From Rhodanobacteraceae bacterium (GTDB taxonomy: Bacteria > Pseudomonadota > Gammaproteobacteria > Xanthomonadales > SZUA-5), in assembly GCA_016717705.1 (NCBI GenBank), contig JADKFD010000021.1, forward strand, positions 1-64,000: a DNA stretch of 64,000 nucleotides, in the 5' to 3' direction. Positions 25,367-33,996 of this stretch are shown one piece after another. Position 1 is the stretch's first letter, and every line of letters starts with the position of its first letter. Made by a program: the position numbers and the translations under genes. Under the pieces are notes generated by a model. It saw only the letters and a list, made by a program, of their open reading frames with translations. It did no database searches and was not told the origin of the DNA.

Positions 25367-27691
25367 ATGACGAGATCGCAACCTACATCGCGTTGGCTGC
25401 TGCTTGGCCTGGCCCTGTCGCCGCTGTCTGCCGCGCTGGCTGCGCAACTGTGTCCGGTCGATCCGTGGCGCTGCGAACGCGGCGAACAGGGCTGGCAATG
25501 CAGCGGCCAGCCGCAGGCGCTGGCTGCCGGCAGCGCCGATGCCGCGGCGCGCGCAGCCGCCGCAACCGAACTCAACGGCGACCAGCTCGAAGGCGTCGAC
25601 GGCAAGCAGATGGTGCTCAAGGGCAACGCCAGCGCGACGCGAGCGGATCAAAGCATGCGCGCCGAGCGCATCGAATATGACATCGGCAAGGACAGCGCGG
25701 TCGCCAGCGGCAATGTCCACTACGAGGACGCCGGCAACGTCTTCTACGCGACGCAGGCGCGCGCCGACATGGCGGCCGACAGTACCGAACTGTCCGATGT
25801 GCGCTACGCGCTGAAGGAGCGTCGCGGACAGGGTCGCGCCGCCAAGGTCACCACCAACAGCGCCGATCAGACGACCCTCGAAGGGGTCACCTATACCGCC
25901 TGTCCGGGCGAAGATCCGTCCTGGCAGATCGAGGCCCGGAGCCTGGTCATCGACCGCCAGGCCGGTCAGGCGACCGCCGAGGACTTCAAGGTGCGCATCG
26001 GCGGCATTCCGGTGCTGTACTCGCCGTACGCCAGCTTTCCGATCGACGATCGCCGCAAGAGCGGCTGGCTGGCGCCGAAAATCGGCGGCGGCAGCGACGG
26101 CTTCGATTTCGCCGCCCCGTATTACTGGAACATCGCGCCGAACTACGACGCCACGCTGGTGCCGCGCGTGATCAGCGATCGCGGCAATCAGGCTGGTGGC
26201 GAGTTTCGTTATCTCTACAGTGGCGGCAGCGGCCAGATCGACGGCGAATGGCTGCCCGACGACGATCAGCTGGGCATCGACCGCGAGCGGCTGAGGTTGC
26301 GCCACTACGGCAGCCTGCTGCCAGGCGTGCGTCTCGACGCCGATATCAACCACGTCTCGGACGACCGCTATTTCGTCGATCTTGGCGATTCGATGAACAC
26401 CTCCTCGACCTCGGTTCTTGGCAGCATGGCCCAGTTGTCGGGCGGCGGCCGCAAGTGGCACTGGAGCGTGCTCGCCGACGAGTACGAGCTGATCCTGCCC
26501 GATACCGACGAGCGCTTCCAGGAAGATCCCTACAAGCGCCTGCCGCGGCTGGCCTTCAGCTACCACGACCGCGCCAGTCAATGGCGTTTTGGCGTCAACA
26601 GCGAATGGGTCGATTTCGCCAGCGAAGATTTCTGCGCGACTGGTAGCGGCGGCGCATGCCTGCTGACCAAGCCGGTCGAAGGCAGTCGCTTCGATCTCAT
26701 GCCATACCTTGGCTATGACCTCGAACGCAGCTACGGCTTCCTGCGCGCGCGCGGCTCGCTGCGCTACACCAGTTACGACCTCGACCTGGCACCATCCGAC
26801 GCACCGACTTTCACCGATGCCAGTGTCAGCCGGACCACGCCGATCTTCAGCCTAGACAGCGGCCTGGTGTTCGAGCGCCCGAATGCCTTCGGCGACAGCG
26901 GACTGCGACAAACGCTGGAACCACGTGTGTACTATCTTTACGTGCCGCAGCGAGAGCAGTCGGACCTTCCGGTGTTCGACACCGCCGAGCTCGACTTCAG
27001 CTTCGCCCAGCTGTTCCGCGAGAACCGTTACACCGGCGCGGATCGCCAGGCCGACGCCAACCAGCTGACGCTGGCGCTGAGTTCACGCCTGCTCGACGAT
27101 GCCGATGGCGCCGAGCGCGCAGCGCTGAACGTCGGCCAGATCTACTATTTCGACGATCCGAGCGTGTATCTGCCGGACGAAATTGCCGCTGGCGTGCTCG
27201 ACGAGCGTCAGCGTTCAGCGTACGTCGCCGAAATTCGTGCACGCTTGAGCGGTACCTGGTCGGTGTCCGGCGGATTGCGCTACGACCCGGAAGCCGAAAA
27301 CACTGATTTTGGTGCGGTCCGCTTGCAAAAGCGCTTCGGCCAGGCGGGATTGATGAACATTGGCTATCGTTATCGACCGGGCGAGCTCGAACAGGGCGAT
27401 TTGTCGGCATTGGTGCCGATCAATGACCACTGGCGCGGTGTGTTTCGCTGGAATTACTCGCTTCGCGAAAGCACGACACTCGAGGCTGTTGCCGGATTCG
27501 AATACGTCAGCTGCTGCTACAGCGTACGTTTGCTCGGCAGGAACTATCTTCGCGGCATTGGCACAGAACGTCGCACCGCGGTCTTCTTGGAGTTCGAGCT
27601 GACCGGCTTGGGCTCCCTGGGACGCGACACGGGCGACTTCCTGCGCCGTGCTATTCTCGGTTATCAGCCTTTCGGGGGCATCTCGGAATGA
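25367..27691 (+). CDS. lptD: LPS-assembly outer membrane protein LptD
   Basis: Outer-membrane translocon that inserts lipopolysaccharide, with LptE. The 774 residues begin with a signal peptide (MTRSQPTSRWLLLGLALSPL). A periplasmic OstA/beta-jellyroll domain follows (about 75-210, KQMVLKGNASATRADQSM), then the C-terminal barrel. Disulfide cysteines match the known pattern: N-terminal Cys (CPVDPWRCE), one in YTACPGED and the adjacent pair in YVSCCYS. Start is ATG 25367; a GTG directly before it is also in frame. The stop overlaps the surA start, so the conserved lptD-surA-pdxA-ksgA order is kept. Confidence 0.95.
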   Translation: MTRSQPTSRWLLLGLALSPLSAALAAQLCPVDPWRCERGEQGWQCSGQPQALAAGSADAAARAAAATELNGDQLEGVDGKQMVLKGNASATRADQSMRAERIEYDIGKDSAVASGNVHYEDAGNVFYATQARADMAADSTELSDVRYALKERRGQGRAAKVTTNSADQTTLEGVTYTACPGEDPSWQIEARSLVIDRQAGQATAEDFKVRIGGIPVLYSPYASFPIDDRRKSGWLAPKIGGGSDGFDFAAPYYWNIAPNYDATLVPRVISDRGNQAGGEFRYLYSGGSGQIDGEWLPDDDQLGIDRERLRLRHYGSLLPGVRLDADINHVSDDRYFVDLGDSMNTSSTSVLGSMAQLSGGGRKWHWSVLADEYELILPDTDERFQEDPYKRLPRLAFSYHDRASQWRFGVNSEWVDFASEDFCATGSGGACLLTKPVEGSRFDLMPYLGYDLERSYGFLRARGSLRYTSYDLDLAPSDAPTFTDASVSRTTPIFSLDSGLVFERPNAFGDSGLRQTLEPRVYYLYVPQREQSDLPVFDTAELDFSFAQLFRENRYTGADRQADANQLTLALSSRLLDDADGAERAALNVGQIYYFDDPSVYLPDEIAAGVLDERQRSAYVAEIRARLSGTWSVSGGLRYDPEAENTDFGAVRLQKRFGQAGLMNIGYRYRPGELEQGDLSALVPINDHWRGVFRWNYSLRESTTLEAVAGFEYVSCCYSVRLLGRNYLRGIGTERRTAVFLEFELTGLGSLGRDTGDFLRRAILGYQPFGGISE

Positions 27692-29991
27692 ATCGTAGTA
27701 CTTTGATTTTATTGTTGTTTTTGACGCTTTTCATGGGCCACCCGGAGGCCCGCGCACAGGCTCTTGGCAACAACATCGACAAGATCGTGGCGGTCGTCGA
27801 CGAGGACATCATCCTGCGCAGCGAGCTCGACCAGGCGCTCGCCGGAATCCAGCGTCAGTACGCGGGACGCGAAAGCCAGTTGCCACCGAAGGACGTGCTG
27901 GAACGCCAGGTACTGGAGCGACTGACGCTGGTGCGCTTGCAGTTGCAGCGCGCCGAGGCCACCGGCGTGAAGGTGACCGACACCGAGATCGACGATGCCA
28001 TCAACCGCATCCTGAAACAGAACAAGATCGACCTCAACCAGTTGCAGCGACAGCTGCAATCAGACGGGTTCTCGCTTGCCGAATTTCGCAAGACCATGCG
28101 CGAAGAGCTGATGGTGCAGAAGCTGCGCCAGCGCGTGCTCGACTCGCGCTCCGACGTCAGCCCGTCCGAGCTCGAAATCGCGATGACCAGCGGCGTCCAC
28201 CAGAAAGGCGAAGTCCGCCTGTCGGTGTTGCTGATTGGTGTGCCCGATGGCGCCAGCTCGGAACAGATCGAGACAGCGCGCAAGAAAGTCGAGGGCGTCA
28301 AGAAGCTGATCGACGATGGCGAGATGGACTTTGCCGCCGCCGCCATCCGCTATTCGGATGCCGGACAGGCACTCGAAGGCGGCGACCTCGGCTGGCGCCG
28401 TTACGACCAGATTCCGCCGGCCTTCGCGGACATGGTGAGCGGAATGGAGAAGGGCACGGTGTCGCAGCCACTGCGGACACCCAGCGGCTTTTACCTGATC
28501 CAGGCGACCGACACGCGTGACACCAGCCAGATCGTGGTCACCGAATTCAATGTGCGCAAGATCCTGGTGAAGATCACCGAGCTGCAGGGCGAAGCCGAAG
28601 CCAAGCGCGAGATCGACGCGATCTATGCGCGGCTGCGCAAAGGCGAAGCTTTCGAGAAGCTGGCGCGCGAACTGTCCGAGGATGACACCACGGCGCCGCT
28701 CGGCGGCGATATCGGCTGGTTCGCCATGGAGGGACTGGCACCGGAATTTTCCGAACTGGTGTCGACCCTGAAGGAAGGCGAGTACAGCCGACCCTTCCGC
28801 GACGCATCCGGCTGGTTGCTGGTACAGCTTCTGGGTACGCGCCAGGCTGATCGCACCGAGGAATACATGCGCGGCCAGGTCATGGAAAGCCTGCGCCAGC
28901 GCAAGGGCGAGGAAGCCTACGAGCAGTTCCTGCGCCAGTTGCGCGGCGAGGCCTTCATCGAATACCGGCTGGCCAAGGCCAGCTTGATCCATCGCATAGC
29001 CCTGACCGCCGGCGAACCCGCCGGCATCGGTCCAGAACTGCTGGTGCGCGCCGCCCAGCACGCCTGGCCGTTTCGTGCCATCGCCATCGCCGACCGCCGC
29101 TGCCTGCATGGCGCGGCGGCGCGGCTGGCCCTGCCGTTGACCCTGGTCGAGGACGCCGCGGGGAACCGCACACCCTTGCCAGCCGGCCAGCTGGCGCTGG
29201 TCTCGGCACCCCTGGCAAATGCCGCCACGCCGGGCAGGCTGGATCCAGCCAATGCCGCGGCCACGCTGAACATGCTGCGCACCGCCGCCGAGGGCGCCCT
29301 GCAAGGCCGCTTCGACGCCATCGTCACCGCACCGGTGCAGAAGAGCGCGCTCGACTCGAGCGCCACGCCATTCTCCGGCCACACCGAATTCTTCCAGGCT
29401 CTGGCCGGGACCGAGCATGTGGTGATGATGCTGGTCGCTCCCGGCGATGGCAGTCGGCCGCCGCTGCGCGTGGCCCTGGCCACCACGCACCTGCCCTTGC
29501 GTGCGGTGGCGGATGCGATCGAGCCGGTCGCCCTTGAACGCTGCCTGCGTGTGCTGCATCACGGCCTGCAGCGCGACTACGGCATCGCCAGCCCGCGCAT
29601 TGCGGTGCTCGGCCTCAACCCGCACGCGGGCGAAGACGGCCATCTGGGCGACGAAGAACAACGCGTGATCGCACCGCTGCTGCAGCGTTTGCGGGCAGAA
29701 GGATTGCTGCTGGACGGCCCGTTGCCCGCCGACACGGCATTTACGCCGCGGCGACTCGTCGACACCGACGCTTTTCTCGCCATGTACCACGATCAGGGAC
29801 TGCCGGTGCTCAAGTTCGCCGGATTCGGTCGCGCCGTCAACGTCACCCTGGGGCTGCCGTTCGTGCGCACCTCGGTCGATCACGGCACTGCGCTCGATAT
29901 CGCCGGGCGCGGCCAGGCAGATCCGGGATCGCTGGTGGCCGCGCTGACCGAGGCCGCGCGCATGCTCGACGCCCGCGCCGGAGCGCGCTGA
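27688..29991 (+). CDS. surA: SurA chaperone/isomerase fused in frame to PdxA
   Basis: Residues 1-23 are a signal peptide. About 25-145 form the SurA N domain, 175-275 and 285-385 two parvulin rotamase domains (DLGWRRYDQIPPAFADMV; GDIGWFAMEGLAPEFSELV), and the C-terminal helix ends in LRQLRGEAFIEYRL. SurA should stop a few residues later. Instead the frame continues through AKASLIHRIALTAGEPAGIG into a full PdxA enzyme. As written, one 767-residue protein would carry a periplasmic folding factor and a cytosolic vitamin B6 enzyme, which is incompatible with one location. At 28984 a TTGA sits where an overlapping surA stop (TGA, +1 frame) and pdxA start (TTG) would be expected, so a one-base change in the 13 bases before it could have made the fusion. 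Confidence 0.9.
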   Translation: MNRSTLILLLFLTLFMGHPEARAQALGNNIDKIVAVVDEDIILRSELDQALAGIQRQYAGRESQLPPKDVLERQVLERLTLVRLQLQRAEATGVKVTDTEIDDAINRILKQNKIDLNQLQRQLQSDGFSLAEFRKTMREELMVQKLRQRVLDSRSDVSPSELEIAMTSGVHQKGEVRLSVLLIGVPDGASSEQIETARKKVEGVKKLIDDGEMDFAAAAIRYSDAGQALEGGDLGWRRYDQIPPAFADMVSGMEKGTVSQPLRTPSGFYLIQATDTRDTSQIVVTEFNVRKILVKITELQGEAEAKREIDAIYARLRKGEAFEKLARELSEDDTTAPLGGDIGWFAMEGLAPEFSELVSTLKEGEYSRPFRDASGWLLVQLLGTRQADRTEEYMRGQVMESLRQRKGEEAYEQFLRQLRGEAFIEYRLAKASLIHRIALTAGEPAGIGPELLVRAAQHAWPFRAIAIADRRCLHGAAARLALPLTLVEDAAGNRTPLPAGQLALVSAPLANAATPGRLDPANAAATLNMLRTAAEGALQGRFDAIVTAPVQKSALDSSATPFSGHTEFFQALAGTEHVVMMLVAPGDGSRPPLRVALATTHLPLRAVADAIEPVALERCLRVLHHGLQRDYGIASPRIAVLGLNPHAGEDGHLGDEEQRVIAPLLQRLRAEGLLLDGPLPADTAFTPRRLVDTDAFLAMYHDQGLPVLKFAGFGRAVNVTLGLPFVRTSVDHGTALDIAGRGQADPGSLVAALTEAARMLDARAGAR
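28984..29991 (+). CDS. pdxA: 4-hydroxythreonine-4-phosphate dehydrogenase PdxA (module of the fusion)
   Basis: Catalyses the NAD-dependent oxidation of 4-hydroxythreonine-4-phosphate in pyridoxal phosphate synthesis. From TTG 28984, with AAGG five bases before it, the module has 335 residues, the normal PdxA size. Typical segments are TAGEPAGIGPEL, the metal histidines in FSGHTEFF, THLPLRAV and YHDQGLPVLK, and GLPFVRTSVDHGTALDIAG at the end. It is in frame with surA and no stop lies between, so separate translation would depend on internal initiation at the TTG. ksgA starts one base after its stop. Confidence 0.88.
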   Translation: MIHRIALTAGEPAGIGPELLVRAAQHAWPFRAIAIADRRCLHGAAARLALPLTLVEDAAGNRTPLPAGQLALVSAPLANAATPGRLDPANAAATLNMLRTAAEGALQGRFDAIVTAPVQKSALDSSATPFSGHTEFFQALAGTEHVVMMLVAPGDGSRPPLRVALATTHLPLRAVADAIEPVALERCLRVLHHGLQRDYGIASPRIAVLGLNPHAGEDGHLGDEEQRVIAPLLQRLRAEGLLLDGPLPADTAFTPRRLVDTDAFLAMYHDQGLPVLKFAGFGRAVNVTLGLPFVRTSVDHGTALDIAGRGQADPGSLVAALTEAARMLDARAGAR

Positions 29992-29992
29992 G

Positions 29993-30754
29993 ATGCTCGC
30001 GCGCAAGCGCTTCGGTCAGAACTTCCTGCGCGATCAAGGCGTGATCGACAAGATCGTGCGCGCGATCGATCCGCAGCCAGGCCAGCACGTGGTCGAGATC
30101 GGCCCTGGCCGCGGCGCGATGACCTGGCCGCTGCTCAAGGCACTGGGCGAACTCACCGCCATCGAGATCGACCGCGATCTGGTGCCGCTCCTGCGCGAGC
30201 AGAGTGTCGCCCACGGACAACTCTCGATCGTCGAGGCCGATGTGCTGACGGTGGACTTCACGGCGCTGGCGCAGGGCCGGATGCTGCGCGTGGTCGGCAA
30301 CCTGCCCTACAACATCTCCACGCCGATGCTGTTCCACCTGCTCGACCATGCCCCGGTGATCCAGGACATGCATTTCATGCTGCAGCGGGAAGTGGTCGAG
30401 CGCATGGCGGCCCCGCATGGCGACAAGATCTATGGCCGCCTCAGCGTTGCCTTGCAGGCGCGCTGCAAGGTGGAAAAGCTGTTCCGGGTGATGCCCGGCA
30501 GTTTCTGGCCGGTACCCAAGGTCGAATCGGCCATCGTGCGCCTGACCCCGCTGCACGATCCCGAACGCGAACGCCTCGCCGTGCCACTCGAACGCGTGCT
30601 GCGCTCGGCCTTCGCGCAGCGGCGCAAGACCTTGTCCAACTCGCTGGACGGTGTGCTCGACCCGGTCACCATCGCCAGCTGCGGCATCCGCCCCGATTCA
30701 CGCGCCGAACAGGTGTCGGTCGAGGGCTTCTTGAAGCTGGCGGCAGCCTTGTAG
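29993..30754 (+). CDS. ksgA: 16S rRNA dimethyladenosine transferase KsgA
   Basis: Dimethylates A1518 and A1519 (E. coli numbering) of 16S rRNA during small-subunit maturation. The 253-residue product has KRFGQNFLRD at its N terminus, the SAM loop VVEIGPGRGAMT, the acidic EADVL and the catalytic NLPYNIS motif. The start follows the pdxA stop by one base. The usual next genes apaG and apaH are absent; a repeat array follows instead. Confidence 0.97.
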   Translation: MLARKRFGQNFLRDQGVIDKIVRAIDPQPGQHVVEIGPGRGAMTWPLLKALGELTAIEIDRDLVPLLREQSVAHGQLSIVEADVLTVDFTALAQGRMLRVVGNLPYNISTPMLFHLLDHAPVIQDMHFMLQREVVERMAAPHGDKIYGRLSVALQARCKVEKLFRVMPGSFWPVPKVESAIVRLTPLHDPERERLAVPLERVLRSAFAQRRKTLSNSLDGVLDPVTIASCGIRPDSRAEQVSVEGFLKLAAAL

Positions 30755-30985
30755 GAGCGACGTGTACGTCGCGACCCACTTTCGCGCGCGATGCTTGTGA
30801 TCGCGACCAAGGTCGCTCCTACAATTCTTGCGTGGATCTTCGGTAAATTTGTAGGAGCGCGCTCGCGCGCGATGCTTGTGATCGCGACCAAGGTCGCTCC
30901 TACAATTCTTGCGCAGATCTTCGGTAATGTGCAGGAGCGCGCTCGCGCGCGATGCGCCTGGTCGCGACGTGCACCTCGCTCCTAG
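30752..30985. repeat. Tandem array of GTAGGAGCG palindromes, about 80-bp unit
   Basis: At least two tandem copies of an 80-81 base unit, with CGCGCGCGATGC at 30783, 30864 and 30944. Each has an arm pair GCGACCAAGGTCGCTCCTAC and GTAGGAGCGCGCTCGCGCGC joined by a spacer with GATCTTCGGTAA. Further single arms are at each end, and the first begins inside the ksgA stop region. It separates the convergent ksgA and DUF4124-like genes. Unit length and internal palindromes fit REP/BIME-like elements, not CRISPR. Confidence 0.85.
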
Positions 30986-31011
30986 TGCTGATCACCGGTG
31001 CAACTGCTGCC

Positions 31012-31554
31012 TCACCCACCCAGCCACAGGCAACCCGCACTGCGCGCCAGACTGAAGCTCTCGATGCTGAGCGAGCCTTCGCTGCCCTGGCTTTTCTGCA
31101 CGACGCGCAGCGTCGGTAGCACGCCGGTATCCACCACCAGCACGTCGAACAGCGACTCGGTTTCGATCGCGACCAGTTCGACTTCCATCGCCGGTTGTCT
31201 GGCCATGCGTTCCAGCTGCCGCACCACCCCGGCCGCTGTCTGCCGAGAGCGTCCATCGAAGTTGTACAAACCGGCCAGCGCATTGAAATCTCGACGGTCC
31301 ATGGCGTCGATCACTGCTACCCGCAAGCCTTCCGGAGATCGCGCCGCGCAGCCGAAACTGAGCTTGCTGGCAGCGCTGGCAGCGCCGACTCTGCGGCGCG
31401 GCATGGGAGCATCGCCACGCTCGGCGATTCCGAGCGATTCGCAGCTCTGGTCGGTGAAGACCAGAACGCCATCGAGCGCCACGCAGCGATTGATCTCGGC
31501 GTTCGCGATTGCGCACAGCGGCAGCGCAAGCAGAACCAGCCATCGGGCGACCAC
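31012..31554 (-). CDS. Exported protein with DUF4124-like start, 180 residues
   Basis: From GTG 31554 the frame opens with a signal peptide (ARWLVLLALPLCAIANA). Next comes INRCVALDGVLVFTDQSC, a short Cys-containing motif like the DUF4124 signature found in many Xanthomonadales envelope proteins. The C-terminal two thirds (about 80-180) form a separate domain with no clear family. The GTG lies three bases beyond the stop of the DUF1840 gene, so they are coupled. The longer frame up to 32025 is a shadow. Confidence 0.7.
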   Translation of the reverse strand: MVARWLVLLALPLCAIANAEINRCVALDGVLVFTDQSCESLGIAERGDAPMPRRRVGAASAASKLSFGCAARSPEGLRVAVIDAMDRRDFNALAGLYNFDGRSRQTAAGVVRQLERMARQPAMEVELVAIETESLFDVLVVDTGVLPTLRVVQKSQGSEGSLSIESFSLARSAGCLWLGG

Positions 31555-31556
31555 GA

Positions 31557-31880
31557 TCAGTTCTCCCAGAGCACCGGGGCGCCAGCGACGCGGGAGTTCT
31601 TGAGCATCTGCATCAAAGGAAACGCGCGTTGCGCCCAGGTGACCTGTTCGACGGCCTCGAGATCGGGCTCGTCGCCGACGCTTTCGCGCCGGGCGGCAGC
31701 ATCGCGCACCCTGGACGAGCGTTCGCCCAACAACTGCAGTCGCGCAATGGCATCGTCCATCTGCGTGGGCATGATCACGCCGCGCGAGGTGTCGCTCTTG
31801 CCGATGGCAGCGAGCAACTGCGCACCATGCGCATCCAGCATCTGCAGTTGGCCGGTGGCGGTGCTGCGGAAGGTGATCAT
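31557..31880 (-). CDS. DUF1840 family protein
   Basis: Small soluble protein of 107 residues. The start MITFRSTATGQLQML, the middle GVIMPTQMDDAIARL and the end QRAFPLMQMLKNS follow the DUF1840 pattern, in which a short N domain is joined by a variable linker to a QRAFPLL helix. Function is unknown for the whole family. Likely cotranscribed with the downstream exported protein and divergent from the DUF885 gene, with about 180 bases between that hold no gene. Confidence 0.8.
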   Translation of the reverse strand: MITFRSTATGQLQMLDAHGAQLLAAIGKSDTSRGVIMPTQMDDAIARLQLLGERSSRVRDAAARRESVGDEPDLEAVEQVTWAQRAFPLMQMLKNSRVAGAPVLWEN

Positions 31881-32060
31881 GGTGGCTGCCTCTGCTCGTG
31901 AGACTGCAGCCTGGCGGGATCACGCACGCAGGTCTGTACGCCAATGCACGCAGCGCAAGCGTTGCCAATGGCGACAGCGCGCTTCGAGCAGGACTTCTGG
32001 CACGGGTCATCGGCAGCTTGAGCAACGACTCTTCGCGCCTGTCTTTTCCGGAACTCGCCG

Positions 32061-33863
32061 ATGACTCGCAAACTGCTCGTCTTGACCCTGGTGGCAGTCC
32101 TCGGCGCTTGTGCCACCACCGAGCGCGTCGCGATGCCCGACAGCGCGTCCGCGCAGGCGCAACCCAGCCGCGCGGCGCAGCTCGATGCGCTGTACGACGA
32201 CTGGTTCGAGGCCAACCTCAAGCTCAATCCGCTGCAGGCGACGCAGAACGGCGATCCGCGCTACAACGACCAGTTGCCGAACATGTTGACGCCGGAGCAT
32301 CGGGAGCGCGTCAGAGTCCTCAACAGCGACTATCTGCAACGCGTCCAGGCCCTCGGCGACCAGGGACTGGCCGGTCAGGACCTGTTGTCCTACGAGCTCT
32401 TCGTGCGCACGCGCCAGAATGACCTGGAGGGACTCGACTATCCGCGTCACCTGGCACCGCTGAACCAGTTCTTCAGCTTCGCCAGCCAGTTCGCGATCCT
32501 CGGCTCCGGCACCACGGCGCAGCCGTTCAAGACCGTGACCGACTACGACAACTGGCTCAAGCGCGCGCACCAGATCCCCGCCGTTCTCGACCAGTCGATC
32601 GTCAACATGCGCGAGGGTATCCGCCAGGGCATCACCCAGCCGCGCGTGATCATGGAAAAGGTGCTGCCGCAGCTGGATGCACAAATTGTTGCGCAGGCCA
32701 GCGACAGCACCTTCTACGGCCCGATCAAGAACCTGCCGGCCGATTTCAGCGCCGCCGAGCGCGAACGCCTGCAGGGCGAGTTCTCGGCCCTGATCGAAAA
32801 GGATCTGGTGCCGGCCTATCGTCGCCTGCGTGATTTCATCGCCAGCGAATATCTGCCCGCCGCGCGGACCAGCATTGGCCTGAGCGCGCTGCCCAATGGC
32901 CCCGCCTGGTATGCCTTCCAGGTGCGCCAGAGCACCACCACGAAACTGTCGCCCGAGGAGATTCACCAGATCGGCCTGGATGAAGTGGCGCGCATCCATG
33001 GGGAAATGCGCAAGGTGCAACAGACGCTGCGCATCCCGGGCTCGTTGAACGACTTCTTCGCGGCGATGCAGGCCAATCCGGCCAACTACTTCGCCAGCGA
33101 AGACGAACTGCTCAAGGCCTATCGCGATTTTCGAGCGACCGTGCAGCCGCGCCTGCCGGAGCTCTTCGACATTCAGCCCAAGGCCGATTTCGAGATCCGT
33201 CCGGTCGAGGCCTTCCGCGCCGCTTCGGCAGCTGGCGGCCAGTACAACGCCCCGAGCGAAGATGGCAGTCGGCCGGGCATCTTCTACGTCAACACCTTCG
33301 ATCTGAAATCGCGACCGCGATGGGCGCTGGAATCTCTGTACTTGCACGAGGCCACGCCGGGCCATCACTTCCAGATCGCGCTGCAGCGCGAACTGACCGA
33401 CCTGCCGCGCTTCCGCCGCTTCGGCGGCGAGACCGCCTTTGCCGAAGGCTGGGGCCTGTATGCCGAATCACTTGGCCCGGAGCTGGGTGTGTACACCGAT
33501 CCGGCCATGCATTTCGGGGCGCTGAGCGCCGAACTCTGGCGCGCCATCCGGCTGGTCACCGATACCGGCATCCACGCCAAGGGCTGGACCCGCCAGCAGG
33601 TGCTCGATTACATGAAGGCCAATTCCGCCGCTGGCGACACCCAGGCGGTATCGGAAGCCGAGCGCTTCATCGCCATCCCCGGCCAGGCGCTGGCCTACAA
33701 GATTGGCGAACTCAAGATCCGCGAACTGCGCACGCGCGCCGAGCAGACGCTGGGAGAGCGCTTCGACATCAAGGACTTCCATCGCCAGGTGCTGCAGGAT
33801 GGCTCGCTGCCGCTGGATGTGCTGGAAGCGAAGATCGATCGCTGGATTGCGGCGCAGGGGTGA
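32061..33863 (+). CDS. DUF885 lipoprotein, putative zinc metallopeptidase
   Basis: DUF885 proteins are zincin-like and probably act as carboxypeptidases or dipeptidases in the periplasm. The leader MTRKLLVLTLVAVLGAC gives a lipid anchor at Cys17. In the 600 residues the active-site motif HEATPGHHFQ begins at H429 (HExxxGHH variant), followed by the downstream Glu in FAEGWGLYAESLG. Length is normal. There is a palindromic repeat just past the stop, and the kinase-fusion gene is convergent. Substrate unknown. Confidence 0.88.
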   Translation: MTRKLLVLTLVAVLGACATTERVAMPDSASAQAQPSRAAQLDALYDDWFEANLKLNPLQATQNGDPRYNDQLPNMLTPEHRERVRVLNSDYLQRVQALGDQGLAGQDLLSYELFVRTRQNDLEGLDYPRHLAPLNQFFSFASQFAILGSGTTAQPFKTVTDYDNWLKRAHQIPAVLDQSIVNMREGIRQGITQPRVIMEKVLPQLDAQIVAQASDSTFYGPIKNLPADFSAAERERLQGEFSALIEKDLVPAYRRLRDFIASEYLPAARTSIGLSALPNGPAWYAFQVRQSTTTKLSPEEIHQIGLDEVARIHGEMRKVQQTLRIPGSLNDFFAAMQANPANYFASEDELLKAYRDFRATVQPRLPELFDIQPKADFEIRPVEAFRAASAAGGQYNAPSEDGSRPGIFYVNTFDLKSRPRWALESLYLHEATPGHHFQIALQRELTDLPRFRRFGGETAFAEGWGLYAESLGPELGVYTDPAMHFGALSAELWRAIRLVTDTGIHAKGWTRQQVLDYMKANSAAGDTQAVSEAERFIAIPGQALAYKIGELKIRELRTRAEQTLGERFDIKDFHRQVLQDGSLPLDVLEAKIDRWIAAQG

Positions 33864-33888
33864 AGGGGCATCGCGCGCAGGCAGAGGC

Positions 33889-33963
33889 ATCGCGCGCGAG
33901 CGCGCTCCTACAATTTTGCCGGAAGACCACGCAAGATTTGTAGGAGCGACCTTGGTCGCGATG
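33889..33963. repeat. GTAGGAGCG palindromic repeat pair
   Basis: Facing arms CGCGCGCGAGCGCGCTCCTAC and GTAGGAGCGACCTTGGTCGCG, spaced by about 30 bases that include a CCGGAAGA spacer motif. Between the convergent DUF885 and kinase-fusion genes. Confidence 0.85.
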
Positions 33964-33996
33964 GCTGAGGATCGCGCGCGAAACCCAATCTCCCGC

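Noticed and set aside
30752..30985. CRISPR array
   Set aside because: Repeats are self-complementary pairs with conserved spacers, only two to three units, and there are no cas genes.
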